DNA of 64,000 bases from JAQBQB01 sp963757185 (GTDB lineage Bacteria; Gemmatimonadota; Gemmatimonadetes; Gemmatimonadales; Gemmatimonadaceae), in contig CAVWQI010000005.1 of assembly GCA_963757185.1 (NCBI GenBank), positions 186,001-250,000 of the forward strand, written 5' to 3'. Shown here one piece after another: positions 55,276 to 64,000 of the stretch; position 1 is the first letter of the stretch; every line of letters begins with the position of its first letter. Under the pieces are notes generated by a model. The model saw only the letters and a program-made list of their open reading frames with translations, was not told the origin of the DNA and did not search any database. Both the position numbers and the translations under genes were made by a program.

Positions 55276-58275
55276 CTACTGCTTCTTCACCTCGGGTTGG
55301 ATCCCCGCCTGAACGGGCGCCGGGCCGAGCTGATCCTTTCCCTTCGCGACATACGGAATGCCGTGCACCATCCAGTCGGGCGCCGGCGTTCCCTTCAGCT
55401 TGTTGTCGAAGAACTGCTGCATGCGCATCGCGATGTCCTTCTGGTTGGCGCGGCTGGCGGGGTTGTGCACGTCGTTGTTGTAGTCTATGAAATAGACTTC
55501 CTTGCCAAGCCGGCGCATGTTGACGAAGAACTCGATGCCCTGGTACCACGGCACGGCGTCGTCGGCGTCGTTGTTCATGATGAAGAGCGGCGTCGTGACG
55601 CGGTCGAGCCAGAAGAGCGGCGAGTTCTGGATGTAGAGCTGCGGCGCTTCGTTGAGCGACTTGCCGATGCGGCTCTGCCCGACCTCGTACTGGCCTTCGC
55701 GCGAGATGCCGGTGCCCCACCGAATGCCGCCGTACGCGCTCGTCATGTTGACGACCGGCGCGCCGGCCATCGCCGCCGCGAACATGTGCGTCTGCGTGAT
55801 CGTGTACGCGGTCTGATAGCCCCCCCATGATTGCCCCTGGATCCCCAGGTGCTTCTCGTCGACGTACCCGCGGCGCTCCAGCGCCTCGACGCCGGACACG
55901 ATCGACCGCACCGCGCTCTGTCCCGGAAAACCCGTCTCGTACACGATGTCGGGCTCGAACACGAGATACCCGTTCGAGACGTAGTGCGTCGGGTTGATGA
56001 CGTTGCGGCCGGTGGGCGGCACGTAGCTATAGAGATTGTTCGACAGGATCTCGTAGAAGTACGCGATCAACGGATACTTCTTGTTCGGATCGAAGTTCTC
56101 CGGCTTGTACAGAATTCCCTTGAGCTCGACGCCGTCGGCGCTGCGCCAGCGTACCAGCTCGGCCGAGCCCCAGTTGTAGTCCTTCTGCTGCGGATTCGCG
56201 TCCGAGATCTTCGTCAGGTTCGTGAGCGACGAGCCGACCCAGAGGTTCGGGAAGTCGGTGAACGTGCTCTTGGTGATCATCCACTCGTCCGCGTTCGCCG
56301 CCTTGACGGGCGTGCCGTACGCGAGGTCGGACATCACGAGTTTTTCGGGGTCCTTCTTCACGCCTAGCTGCGTGCGGTAGAAGCCGCTCGCCATCGTCTC
56401 GGTGTTGAGCGCATGAAGCATCAGCGGCTCGGCCGGATCGATCACCCCGCGATCGTCGCCGCCCGCCGCTGCCCCGCCGCGTCCACCGCCGCCGCCGCGT
56501 CCACCGCGGCCGCCGCCCGCGATCTCGACTCGGAACTGGATCGAGTTCTTTCGTCCGGCCGAATCGGTCACCACCGTGGCCGGCTTGGCACCCGTGGGAT
56601 CGAACTCCCAGATGTCGAAACGGTCGTTGATCAGCACGGACTTGTCACCCTTCGTCCAAGCGGCGAGCCCCCACGCCGGCGCCTCGTTCGGATGGTCGTC
56701 CGTTTCGTTGTCGAAGTGGACGCCTTTCATTCCGCCGGTCAGGTCGACGAGCTTGTTCGTCGCCGTGTTGTACGTGTACCAGTGTGCCTTGTCGTAGAAA
56801 ATCACGAACTTGGCGTCGGGGGAGAGCTGCGCGTTGCCGTTGATCTTCTCCCGGATCAGGTGCCGCGCGTTCGTCGCCGGGTCGATCACGTACACGTCGG
56901 ATCCGCCATCGCCCCACATCTGCTCGATCATGTACCGCTCGCGCGAGCTGGCGACGGCGATCTTGCCGTCCTCCGACACGCTCACCGTTGGGATCGAATC
57001 GTCGGCGAGCTGCACGACCTTCTTCGACGACGCGAAGTAGATCGCCTGGTAGGACTTGTTGCGGTCGCGCTGCGCGTTGAGGCGCTGCGTCGGCTGGAGC
57101 ACCGGATCCTTATAGTGCCACAGGTCGAACACGGACTTGCCGACGAGCGAGTCCGCCGGCACCGAATCGATCGGCGGCGGCGCGACGTTGAACGTGATGG
57201 CCGTTCCGCTTCGCGTGAACGCGATCGGACCGTTGTCGGCGATGTGCATCCCCGGCGTCACCTGCGAGGGATTCACGATCGCCTGCGCGGCGCCGCCCTT
57301 GGTCGACGCCTGGTACAGCGTGTACCGGGCCGGCGTCTCGCGACCGAAAGAGTCGTGGTCCGAGACGAAGAGGAGCTGCGTGCCGGTTCGATCGAACGTC
57401 GGTGCCTTGTAGTCGCCGCGGCCCGCCAGGAGCGTCGTCGTCGTGCCGCCGGACATCGCCCGCAAGAACGCGCCGTCCTTGGTCGAATCGCGCGACACCA
57501 CCGTGTACGCCAGGACCTTGGCGCTGTCGTCGAAGGCGAACGCGAGCACGTCGGTCAGCCGCTCCTCGGCGCCCGTCGCAAGATTGCGAAGCACCAGCGG
57601 CGAACCGAATTGCCGACGATTGCTCGGCGCACCGCCACCGCCTCGACCTCCACGACCGCGACCACCACCGCCGGCGGCGTTGGCGGCGCCACCCCGCGCC
57701 GACGAGTCGCCTGGGGTCGTGCTGTCGGGCTCGGGTACGTAGGCGAGCCACGTTCCGTTTGCGCGCGCCAATCGGAAAGACCGAACGCCGGCGATCGTCG
57801 TGACCTTGCCATCGGGCAGGCTCACGATCGCGAGGGACTGGCGATTTGTCGCCGCGGCTCCGCGTCCCCTGCCCGCTCGCTCGACCTCGGCCTGCGAGGC
57901 CTGCGTGCTCACCACGACGAATCTGCTGTCGGCCGTAATCTGGGCGGGGGTTGCCGTGGGCCCAGTGGGATCAGCTTCACCCGTGCCGCCAGCCGGGCCG
58001 CGCAGGCCGCCGGGCACGTTGTTCGGGCGTCCGAGATAGCCGCGCGGTACGTGAAATTCGGTCGTCCCGCTCGTCGCGCGAACCACCAACTCGCCGTCGC
58101 CGACCTGCGGAATGAGGGTGTACGCCGCCCACTTTCCGTCGTTGGAAAGCGCCGGCGCGTTGATCGCCTTCCATTTGTCCCAGTCAGCCTGCGTCAGCAC
58201 TTTCTTTTGTGCTTGCGCTGCTGGAACGATGGCGAACACGGCGGTGAGGAGAGCTGCGAGCCGAGTGTGTTTCAT
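55276..58275 (-). CDS. Secreted S9-family prolyl oligopeptidase
   Basis: A 999-residue protein with a signal peptide (LAALLTAVFAIVPAAQA). The N-terminal half is a beta-propeller; the C-terminal alpha/beta hydrolase domain (about 720-999) has Ser in GIQGQSWGGYQTAYT, Asp in MNNDADDAVPWYQG and His in DYNNDVHNPASRANQ. Two Gly/Arg/Ala-rich low-complexity loops (about 205-220 and 610-630) interrupt the propeller. It should degrade peptides in the periplasm or outside. Confidence 0.92.
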   Translation of the reverse strand: MKHTRLAALLTAVFAIVPAAQAQKKVLTQADWDKWKAINAPALSNDGKWAAYTLIPQVGDGELVVRATSGTTEFHVPRGYLGRPNNVPGGLRGPAGGTGEADPTGPTATPAQITADSRFVVVSTQASQAEVERAGRGRGAAATNRQSLAIVSLPDGKVTTIAGVRSFRLARANGTWLAYVPEPDSTTPGDSSARGGAANAAGGGGRGRGGRGGGGAPSNRRQFGSPLVLRNLATGAEERLTDVLAFAFDDSAKVLAYTVVSRDSTKDGAFLRAMSGGTTTTLLAGRGDYKAPTFDRTGTQLLFVSDHDSFGRETPARYTLYQASTKGGAAQAIVNPSQVTPGMHIADNGPIAFTRSGTAITFNVAPPPIDSVPADSLVGKSVFDLWHYKDPVLQPTQRLNAQRDRNKSYQAIYFASSKKVVQLADDSIPTVSVSEDGKIAVASSRERYMIEQMWGDGGSDVYVIDPATNARHLIREKINGNAQLSPDAKFVIFYDKAHWYTYNTATNKLVDLTGGMKGVHFDNETDDHPNEAPAWGLAAWTKGDKSVLINDRFDIWEFDPTGAKPATVVTDSAGRKNSIQFRVEIAGGGRGGRGGGGGRGGAAAGGDDRGVIDPAEPLMLHALNTETMASGFYRTQLGVKKDPEKLVMSDLAYGTPVKAANADEWMITKSTFTDFPNLWVGSSLTNLTKISDANPQQKDYNWGSAELVRWRSADGVELKGILYKPENFDPNKKYPLIAYFYEILSNNLYSYVPPTGRNVINPTHYVSNGYLVFEPDIVYETGFPGQSAVRSIVSGVEALERRGYVDEKHLGIQGQSWGGYQTAYTITQTHMFAAAMAGAPVVNMTSAYGGIRWGTGISREGQYEVGQSRIGKSLNEAPQLYIQNSPLFWLDRVTTPLFIMNNDADDAVPWYQGIEFFVNMRRLGKEVYFIDYNNDVHNPASRANQKDIAMRMQQFFDNKLKGTPAPDWMVHGIPYVAKGKDQLGPAPVQAGIQPEVKKQ

Positions 58276-58353
58276 GGGGACGCTCGGAATGAGGGGGTGG
58301 TACTTCGCTCCTATGTCTACGACACGCGCCCTTGGCGCGTTGCCTTTTTCGAC

Positions 58354-59694
58354 TCAGAACGTGAAGCGAAACATCGGATAACGGCCAGGAGCTCGCGCGG
58401 CCAGGCCCAACACACCGAGCCCTGGCCCGAAATTGAGGCGCGACGAGGACCGGTCGGTCGCGGGCACGATCTCCCCCGCGCGCCGGAAGTTCGTGCTCGC
58501 GAAGACGAGCGACATGCCGAGTGTGGCGCCGGCGGCGGCCGAACCCGAAATCACCGAACGGTTGCCGGTCCGGGCGATGAGCGGAATGGCCAGACCCATG
58601 ACCCCTCCGGCGACCGCGCCGATGGTGGCGAGGTTCGCATCGGAGGTCGTGAGGTCGAACGGCCGAGCGATGGCGGCGTCTCCGACGAGGAGGCCAGCGA
58701 CGTAAGACGCGCCCAACACCACTCCGGTCTGGCGCGGGCTCGGGTGTCCGCCGCCGATCAAGGCGCCGCCGACAGCCGCGCCGACGAGTCCTGCCGTCTG
58801 CATCGCGTTCACGTCGCCGGCGGTGACGCCGTACGACGCCATGCGCGGATACTGCAACCCGAGCACATAGCCGAGCGGCTCGCTCGCCGCGACGATCGCG
58901 GCCATTCCCCGGCCGCGCGCGCCCGCGCCGGCGGCGATCGCCCACGCCGACGCCGCGGTGCCCTCGATGCCAAGCGTCGCCGAATGAGCCTCGGCGTCGG
59001 TGAGATGCCGACCGAGTCCGATACCGGCCATCGTCCCGGCGAGCGCGGATCCGACCCCGATGGCTCGCACGCCCTTGTCGCCATTCCCGGTCGCGGCATA
59101 GCCGGCGCCGATGCCCGCGGCAGCCGTCGCGACGCCAAGGTTGGCCGACAGATCTCCCTGTGCACGCGTGATCTGACCGCTCTGCGCCGCACCGTACGAG
59201 ATGAAGAACGCGGCACCAGTCGTGAGCACGTACGTCGCGCCCGCGACCGAGCCGTCGTTGCTGAGCGAGGCGGCCAACGGCGCGTAGCCGAGCGCCGTCA
59301 GCACCGTGATCTTTCGCGCGTAGCCGTTACCAGCGGGCTCCGACGGCTCGGCGCCAATTTGGCCGATCGGTCGGCCCGACGTGGTCATCGCCGCGTCGAT
59401 CGCCGCGCTCAGCGCAACGCGCTGGGTTTCAGTCAACTCATAGCGCTTGACCGAACCCGTGGGCAGCGACGCGACGAGAACGAATCCGCCCTGCGACGAT
59501 GCATACAGGCGGACGTCGCGATATTCATCGCGGACGGGCCACGCCGGGTCGGCGAGATGCAATCGTTCCGCCAACGCCGGCGTGATGACGAGCACACGAT
59601 GGGCGCTGTCGAACGGAACGGGTGTTTCGGTGGTTTGCGCGCCGACGCGCGAGAGCGCGGCGAGGGCCAGACAGAGGCCAAGGATGCAACGCAT
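58354..59694 (-). CDS. Secreted glycine-rich hydrophobic protein of unknown function
   Basis: A 446-residue protein from the ATG at 59694 with a signal peptide (MRCILGLCLALAALSRVGAQ). The N-terminal 120 residues are soluble; the rest has repeated Gly/Ala-rich hydrophobic segments (GVATAAAGIGAGYAATGNGD, GSALAGTMAGIGLGRHLTD, GLVGAAVGGALIGGGHPSPR) like glycine zippers. The end (RYPMFRFTF) has a terminal Phe as in outer-membrane proteins. No family recognised. Confidence 0.65.
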   Translation of the reverse strand: MRCILGLCLALAALSRVGAQTTETPVPFDSAHRVLVITPALAERLHLADPAWPVRDEYRDVRLYASSQGGFVLVASLPTGSVKRYELTETQRVALSAAIDAAMTTSGRPIGQIGAEPSEPAGNGYARKITVLTALGYAPLAASLSNDGSVAGATYVLTTGAAFFISYGAAQSGQITRAQGDLSANLGVATAAAGIGAGYAATGNGDKGVRAIGVGSALAGTMAGIGLGRHLTDAEAHSATLGIEGTAASAWAIAAGAGARGRGMAAIVAASEPLGYVLGLQYPRMASYGVTAGDVNAMQTAGLVGAAVGGALIGGGHPSPRQTGVVLGASYVAGLLVGDAAIARPFDLTTSDANLATIGAVAGGVMGLAIPLIARTGNRSVISGSAAAGATLGMSLVFASTNFRRAGEIVPATDRSSSRLNFGPGLGVLGLAARAPGRYPMFRFTF

Positions 59695-59742
59695 CGCTGA
59701 ATCCTGCGTTGCGTGCACAACGCTGGCAAGCCATTCTCCTGC

Positions 59743-61161
59743 ATGCTTCTCACTCGGATCTACGAAGACGGAATTGCGCAGGCCGCGTACCTCGTTGCGT
59801 GCGACCACACGTCGTTGGCGATGGTGGTCGACCCGAACCGTGACGTGGATCGCTACCTCGAGGAAGCCGCGCGCGCTCACGTGCGAATCGCGGTCGTGAC
59901 CGAGACGCACATTCACGCGGATTTTGTGTCGGGTTCGCGCGAGCTGGCGCGGCGAGCGGGCGCGCAACTGCTTCTCTCCGGCGAGGGCGGAAGCGACTGG
60001 CAGTACGCGTTTGCCGCCGCCGAGGGAGCGCGCCTCCTTCACGACGGCGACCGCTTCGACGTCGGCACGCTGTCGGTGGACGTTCGGCACACGCCGGGTC
60101 ACACGCCGGAACATCTGAGCTTCGTCGTCACGGACACGGCGGCAGGCCCGATTCCTGTCGGCATGTTCTCGGGCGATTTCCTTTTCGCGGGGGACGTGGG
60201 CCGCCCGGATCTTCTCGAGCGAGCCGCGAACGTCGGCGGAACGATGGAGCCGATGGCTCGCCGTCTGTATCGCTCTCTGCACGCCGCGGATTCGTTGCCC
60301 GCGCATCTTCAAGTCTGGCCGGGCCACGGGCCGGGCTCGGCGTGCGGCAAAGCGCTCGGCGCGATGCCATCCACGACGCTCGGTTACGAGCGACTGGTGA
60401 ACTGGGCGTTTCAAGCGGCGAGCGAAGACGATTTCGTGCGCGCGGTCCTGGCCGGCCAGCCCGAACCGCCCAAGTATTTCGCGCGGATGAAATCGCTCAA
60501 CCGCGACGGACCACCGCCGATGCCGGCTCGCAGTGAGCTCGCGGAGCTGGACGTGGCGGTGCTTCGTCGCGCGCTCACCTCGAAGGTCGTGATCGACGCA
60601 CGGCCCAGCGCGGAGTTTGCGCGGTCGCATATCCCCGGGTCGATGTCCATTCCGTACGGCACCTCGTTCGCGACGTGGGCCGGGACGTTACTCGATCCTG
60701 GTTCTGACATCGTGCTCCTCGCCGACGACGCCACGCGCGTTGAGAACGCGCGACGGATGCTCGCGTTGATCGGCTTCGATCGCGTCGTCGGTTGGGCCGG
60801 GCGGGCGGTGCGCGCCGATTGGGCGGCGACCGACGGCCTCGCGAGCGTCGACCAGCTGGATCCGGCGGACGTCGCTACTCGAAATCACCGAACGGTGATC
60901 GACGTGCGCGGCGCCGCGGAGTGGGACGAGGGGCACATTCCGAACGCGCGGCATCTATTTCTCGGCGATCTCGCCGAGTCGAGCGACGATCTGCCCCGCG
61001 ACCTCCCGATCGCGCTCCATTGCCAGGGCGGCACGCGGGCGTCGATCGCCGCGAGCATGCTCCAAGCGAAGGGATTCACCAACGTCGCGACCCTGAAAGG
61101 CGGCATGGATGCATGGAACGCCGCGCACCTTCCAATTGAACGCTCTGACGACACGAAGTAA
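59743..61161 (+). CDS. Persulfide dioxygenase-rhodanese fusion (MBL fold)
   Basis: A 472-residue protein from ATG 59743. The N-terminal metallo-beta-lactamase domain (1-235) has TETHIHADFVSG, the metal motif, plus TPGHTPEHLSF and FSGDFLFAGDVGRPDL, typical of ETHE1-like persulfide dioxygenases. Two rhodanese domains follow. The second has the active Cys in LHCQGGTRAS; the first has VLLADDATRV at that position and lacks Cys, so it is probably structural. Role: sulfide/persulfide oxidation in the cytoplasm. Confidence 0.9.
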   Translation: MLLTRIYEDGIAQAAYLVACDHTSLAMVVDPNRDVDRYLEEAARAHVRIAVVTETHIHADFVSGSRELARRAGAQLLLSGEGGSDWQYAFAAAEGARLLHDGDRFDVGTLSVDVRHTPGHTPEHLSFVVTDTAAGPIPVGMFSGDFLFAGDVGRPDLLERAANVGGTMEPMARRLYRSLHAADSLPAHLQVWPGHGPGSACGKALGAMPSTTLGYERLVNWAFQAASEDDFVRAVLAGQPEPPKYFARMKSLNRDGPPPMPARSELAELDVAVLRRALTSKVVIDARPSAEFARSHIPGSMSIPYGTSFATWAGTLLDPGSDIVLLADDATRVENARRMLALIGFDRVVGWAGRAVRADWAATDGLASVDQLDPADVATRNHRTVIDVRGAAEWDEGHIPNARHLFLGDLAESSDDLPRDLPIALHCQGGTRASIAASMLQAKGFTNVATLKGGMDAWNAAHLPIERSDDTK

Positions 61162-61185
61162 GTCGATCGCTCCGCTCCACTTCAC

Positions 61186-62457
61186 ATGACACCAATCATG
61201 CATCGCTCAGCGCTACTCGCTTTCGCCGCCGTCGCCTTTCCCGCAGTCGTCATCGCGCAGGGTCGAGGTGGGCGCGGGGGTCCCCCGCCGCCGGCCGGTC
61301 CGCCGACGCTGCTCGTTCCCGATCGCGTCTGGGACGCGGTGGCCGACGCGCCGCACGACGGCTGGGTGGTGCTCGTTCGCGGCGACCGCATCGAAGCCGT
61401 TGGGCCGCGAGGACAGGTGACCGCGCCGGCTGATGCCGTGACCATCACCCTGCCCGGCACGACGCTGCTGCCCGGTCTCGTCGAGGGGCATTCGCACTTG
61501 CTCCTGCATCCGTACAACGAGACGCCGTGGGACGACCAGGTGCTTCACGAGTCGGAGGCGTTGCGCGTTGCGCGCGCCGTGAATCACGCACGGGCCACCC
61601 TGATGGCGGGGTTCACGACCGTGCGAGATCTCGGCACCGAGGGCGCTGGGTACGCCGACGTGGGACTCAAGCAGGCGATCAATCAAGGCATCATCCCGGG
61701 ACCGCGGATGCAGGTCGTGACGCGCGCCATCGTCGTCACAGGGCAGTACGCGCCCAAGAACTTCGCGGCCGAGTATATGGACGACATTCCCCAGGGCGCG
61801 GAGGAGGCGAACGGACCCGAAGGGTTCACCCGTGTGGTGCGCGACCAGATCAAGCACGGCGCCGACTGGATCAAGATTTACGCGGACTACCGCTGGGGCC
61901 CGAACGGCGAAACGATGCCCGGCCCGACGCAGGAAGAGTTCAACACCGCGGTGAGCGTGGCAAAGAGCTCCGGCCGTTCGGTCGCCGCGCACGCGACGAC
62001 TGCGGAAGGCATGCGTCGCGCAGTCTTGGCCGGTGTCGCGACGATCGAGCACGGTGACAACGGGACGCCCGAAGTCTTCAAGCTCATGGCGGAGCGCGGC
62101 GTGTGCTACGTGCCAACCGTGTCCGTGGGCGGGCGAAACAAGTCGACCGTGCTGAAGTACGCGCTCGACGCCGGCGTCATGATCTGCAACGGCGCCGACT
62201 CAGGTCCGCTCGCTCACGGCGACAACGCGAAGGAAGTCGAAGGGCTCGTGACCAACGGCCTCACCCCGCTGCAGGCTCTCCGCGCCGCGACCGTGAACGA
62301 TGCCAAGATGCTCCATTGGGAGGATCGCATCGGAGCGGTGAAGCCCGGCCTGTTCGCGGATCTCGTCGCCGTCAGAGGAGATCCCACGAAGGACATCATG
62401 GCCTTGAGCAGCGTGGATTTCGTGATGAAAGGCGGGACGGTCTACAAGAAGCCGTGA
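61186..62457 (+). CDS. Secreted amidohydrolase (imidazolonepropionase-like), second
   Basis: A 423-residue protein with a signal peptide (LLAFAAVAFPAVVIAQ). Metal ligands: LVEGHSHLLLHPY, HGADWIKIYADYRWG, SVAAHATTAEGMRRAV with ATIEHGDNG, and CNGADSGPLAHGDN. It resembles the protein at 47873. ATG at 61186 or 61198. Substrate probably a peptide-like amide. Confidence 0.87.
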   Translation: MTPIMHRSALLAFAAVAFPAVVIAQGRGGRGGPPPPAGPPTLLVPDRVWDAVADAPHDGWVVLVRGDRIEAVGPRGQVTAPADAVTITLPGTTLLPGLVEGHSHLLLHPYNETPWDDQVLHESEALRVARAVNHARATLMAGFTTVRDLGTEGAGYADVGLKQAINQGIIPGPRMQVVTRAIVVTGQYAPKNFAAEYMDDIPQGAEEANGPEGFTRVVRDQIKHGADWIKIYADYRWGPNGETMPGPTQEEFNTAVSVAKSSGRSVAAHATTAEGMRRAVLAGVATIEHGDNGTPEVFKLMAERGVCYVPTVSVGGRNKSTVLKYALDAGVMICNGADSGPLAHGDNAKEVEGLVTNGLTPLQALRAATVNDAKMLHWEDRIGAVKPGLFADLVAVRGDPTKDIMALSSVDFVMKGGTVYKKP

Positions 62458-62476
62458 GCGGAGCGCGCTCAGTGAA

Positions 62477-63865
62477 TCACGCCTCCTGCGTCTTCGATCT
62501 CGAAGCCAACGCGAACACGATCGGCCCGAGCACGATCGCCACTCCGGCGGCGAGTACTGCCTTCACGCCGTATTCGCCGTCCATGAACGAGATCACGATC
62601 ACGCCGAGGAGCACCACCATCGGGATCGCGGCCAGCGCCGCTACGCCTCGGCGACCGAGTGGAACGCGAAAGTGTCCGCGAAGATCGGGCTGGGTGCGGC
62701 GCAGACGCACCAGCGCGCCGAATTCCAGGAAGAGCGCCAGCGAATAAAGCAGCACGTCGGCGATGACCAGTTCACCGAACGGCGCCAGCACGAACACAGA
62801 GTAGAGTGCCGCCGAGGCCAGCACCGCCGTACGCGGCGTACCGCGCGAATCGGCGACGGCGAGCGGTGCCGGGAGCAATCGATCTTGCGCCATCACGAAC
62901 GGAATGCGCGAGTACGACATCAGGAGGGCGTTGAACAGAGCCAGCGCGCTCACCATTCCGCCGATCCCGACCCACGCGCCAAGGAACGCCCCGACGCGCC
63001 CGTGCGCGGCGGCAGCGGCGATGGCCGGCCAACTACCGTCCTCCCACGTCATCCAATCGGTGGCTGAGAGCGTGGTGAGAAGCGGCACCAGATAGATGAA
63101 CACGACGAGGGGGAGCGCGAACGCGAGCGCGCGCGGATACCCGCGCGACGCGTCGTGCATTTCGCCTTCGACGGTGGATGCGTTGTCCCACCCGATGTAG
63201 TTCCAGAGCGCGATCGAGATACCGACCGCGAGTCCACTCACACCGCCGCCTTCGGGAGCGGCGAAGGGGCGCCACGGGATGTGCGACGCGTGCGGCAGCG
63301 AAGCGATCGCGAGGGCCACGAACCCGGCGACGATGAACGCCCCGGCGAATATCGACGCGCGCCCCACGCGGACCGATCCGCGCAGGTTGATCGCCGTCGC
63401 GCCCCAGATCACGACGAGCGAAATCGCCCACTCGAAGCGCGCGTCGAGTCCGGGGACGAAATGCTTCAGGTACTGGTTGAACAGCACCGGGTAGATCGCC
63501 ATGTCGACGAGCGAATACATCCACGTCAACCAGCCGTTCTGAAACGCCCAGAAGCGTCCGAACGCGCGATCGACCCAACGGTAGTAGCCACCTTCCTCCG
63601 GCATCATGCTCGCCAGCTCGCCGACGATGAGCACTTCCGGAATCGACCACACGAGCGGTACGACGATCAGGATGAGAAGTCCGAGCCCCGGCCCGACCTT
63701 GTGAATCAAGGTCTCGGTCGTGTACGGTCCGCCCGAGGTGCAGAAGAACAGCACGAACACGAGCGCGAACGTGCCAAGCGCCGACCGCGCATCGCGAACG
63801 ACAGGTCGATGCTGAAGGTCCGGTCGGTTCTCGACGCTCTCTCGGGAGGGGGCGCTTTCAGTCAC
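62477..63865 (-). CDS. APC-family amino acid permease
   Basis: A 462-residue transporter with about twelve helices, from GTG 63865. The conserved first segment is LGTFALVFVLFFCTSGGPYT, followed by VPLVWSIPEVLIVGELASMM and PEEGGYYRWVDRAFGRFWAF, the APC helix 1-3 pattern. Longer starts to 63925 are possible. It should import amino acids or related amines by cation symport or exchange. Confidence 0.88.
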   Translation of the reverse strand: MTESAPSRESVENRPDLQHRPVVRDARSALGTFALVFVLFFCTSGGPYTTETLIHKVGPGLGLLILIVVPLVWSIPEVLIVGELASMMPEEGGYYRWVDRAFGRFWAFQNGWLTWMYSLVDMAIYPVLFNQYLKHFVPGLDARFEWAISLVVIWGATAINLRGSVRVGRASIFAGAFIVAGFVALAIASLPHASHIPWRPFAAPEGGGVSGLAVGISIALWNYIGWDNASTVEGEMHDASRGYPRALAFALPLVVFIYLVPLLTTLSATDWMTWEDGSWPAIAAAAAHGRVGAFLGAWVGIGGMVSALALFNALLMSYSRIPFVMAQDRLLPAPLAVADSRGTPRTAVLASAALYSVFVLAPFGELVIADVLLYSLALFLEFGALVRLRRTQPDLRGHFRVPLGRRGVAALAAIPMVVLLGVIVISFMDGEYGVKAVLAAGVAIVLGPIVFALASRSKTQEA

Positions 63866-63927
63866 GGAGAGAACATACGCGCACGATCGGCACTTGTCGT
63901 TGCGAACGGCGCAGACTTGAATCAAGC

Positions 63928-64000
63928 ATGAACGAAGCGATTGCGGGCGCTGAGCCGCGAACGAGAGTCCGCGCGTTCGCGCCCGGGGGCGTCGGCAATA
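63928..64000 (+). CDS. thrB: Homoserine kinase, N-terminus only (runs off window)
   Basis: Only 24 codons are inside the window, beginning MNEAIAGAEPRTRVRAFAPG and then GVGN. The string VRAFAPG(S/G)VGN is the conserved start of GHMP-type homoserine kinases of the threonine pathway. The call is based on this short motif. Confidence 0.65.
   Translation, partial: MNEAIAGAEPRTRVRAFAPGGVGN

Overview
This is high-GC chromosomal DNA from a Gram-negative-type bacterium: TonB/ExbB/ExbD, outer-membrane-style proteins, many lipoproteins and an alternative complex III (ACIII) are present. The mix of ACIII, secreted S9 peptidase, secreted imidazolonepropionase-like amidohydrolases and two-component/sigma54 regulators resembles Gemmatimonadota. 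That taxonomic call is inference from gene content only. No rRNA or CRISPR array is present.

Layout. 0-2.6 kb: tonB-exbB-exbD-exbD operon (minus). 2.7-8.2 kb: two two-component pairs (minus), one OmpR-like and one NtrC/sigma54-like. 8.3-11.8 kb: peroxiredoxin, FKBP isomerase lipoprotein, a membrane protein, a DUF1207-like protein and an unknown protein. 12.07-12.49 kb: a strict 21-bp tandem repeat array. 13.07-24.91 kb: an integrated 11.8-kb element bounded by identical 44-bp direct repeats that are the 3' part of tRNA-Ala(UGC). 25-33.4 kb: thioredoxin and the complete six-gene ACIII operon actABCDEF (minus), with apparent single-base indels in actC and actE. 33.4-43.4 kb: two amidohydrolases, a class-III aminotransferase (frameshifted), a TrmJ-like methyltransferase, a heparinase-like lyase, and a peptide/oligosaccharide-type ABC binding protein with two permeases. 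43.6-46.3 kb: GH38 alpha-mannosidase. 46.4-64 kb: DedA protein, superoxide dismutase, three tandem small lipoproteins, arginine decarboxylase SpeA, PdxH, a DrrAB-like ABC exporter, S9 peptidase, persulfide-dioxygenase/rhodanese fusion, two secreted amidohydrolases, an APC permease and the first codons of homoserine kinase.

The most unusual region is the tRNA-Ala element. It carries a tyrosine integrase, a divergent repressor switch with perfect palindromic operators, an AlpA-like HTH protein, a primase-polymerase plus RepA-like helicase, a probable iteron/hairpin origin, small and large terminase subunits and a lectin-fold protein. I can find no portal, capsid, tail or lysis gene. That is the gene set expected of a phage satellite that replicates itself and redirects packaging of a helper phage, or of a prophage that lost its virion genes. 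Its integrase has an in-frame amber codon and its left repressor a one-base frameshift, so it may be locked in place, unless these are sequencing errors.

Seven probable frame or stop disruptions lie in otherwise well conserved genes (integrase, repressor, actE, three in actC, aminotransferase). Their density matters for judging both the biology and the assembly quality.
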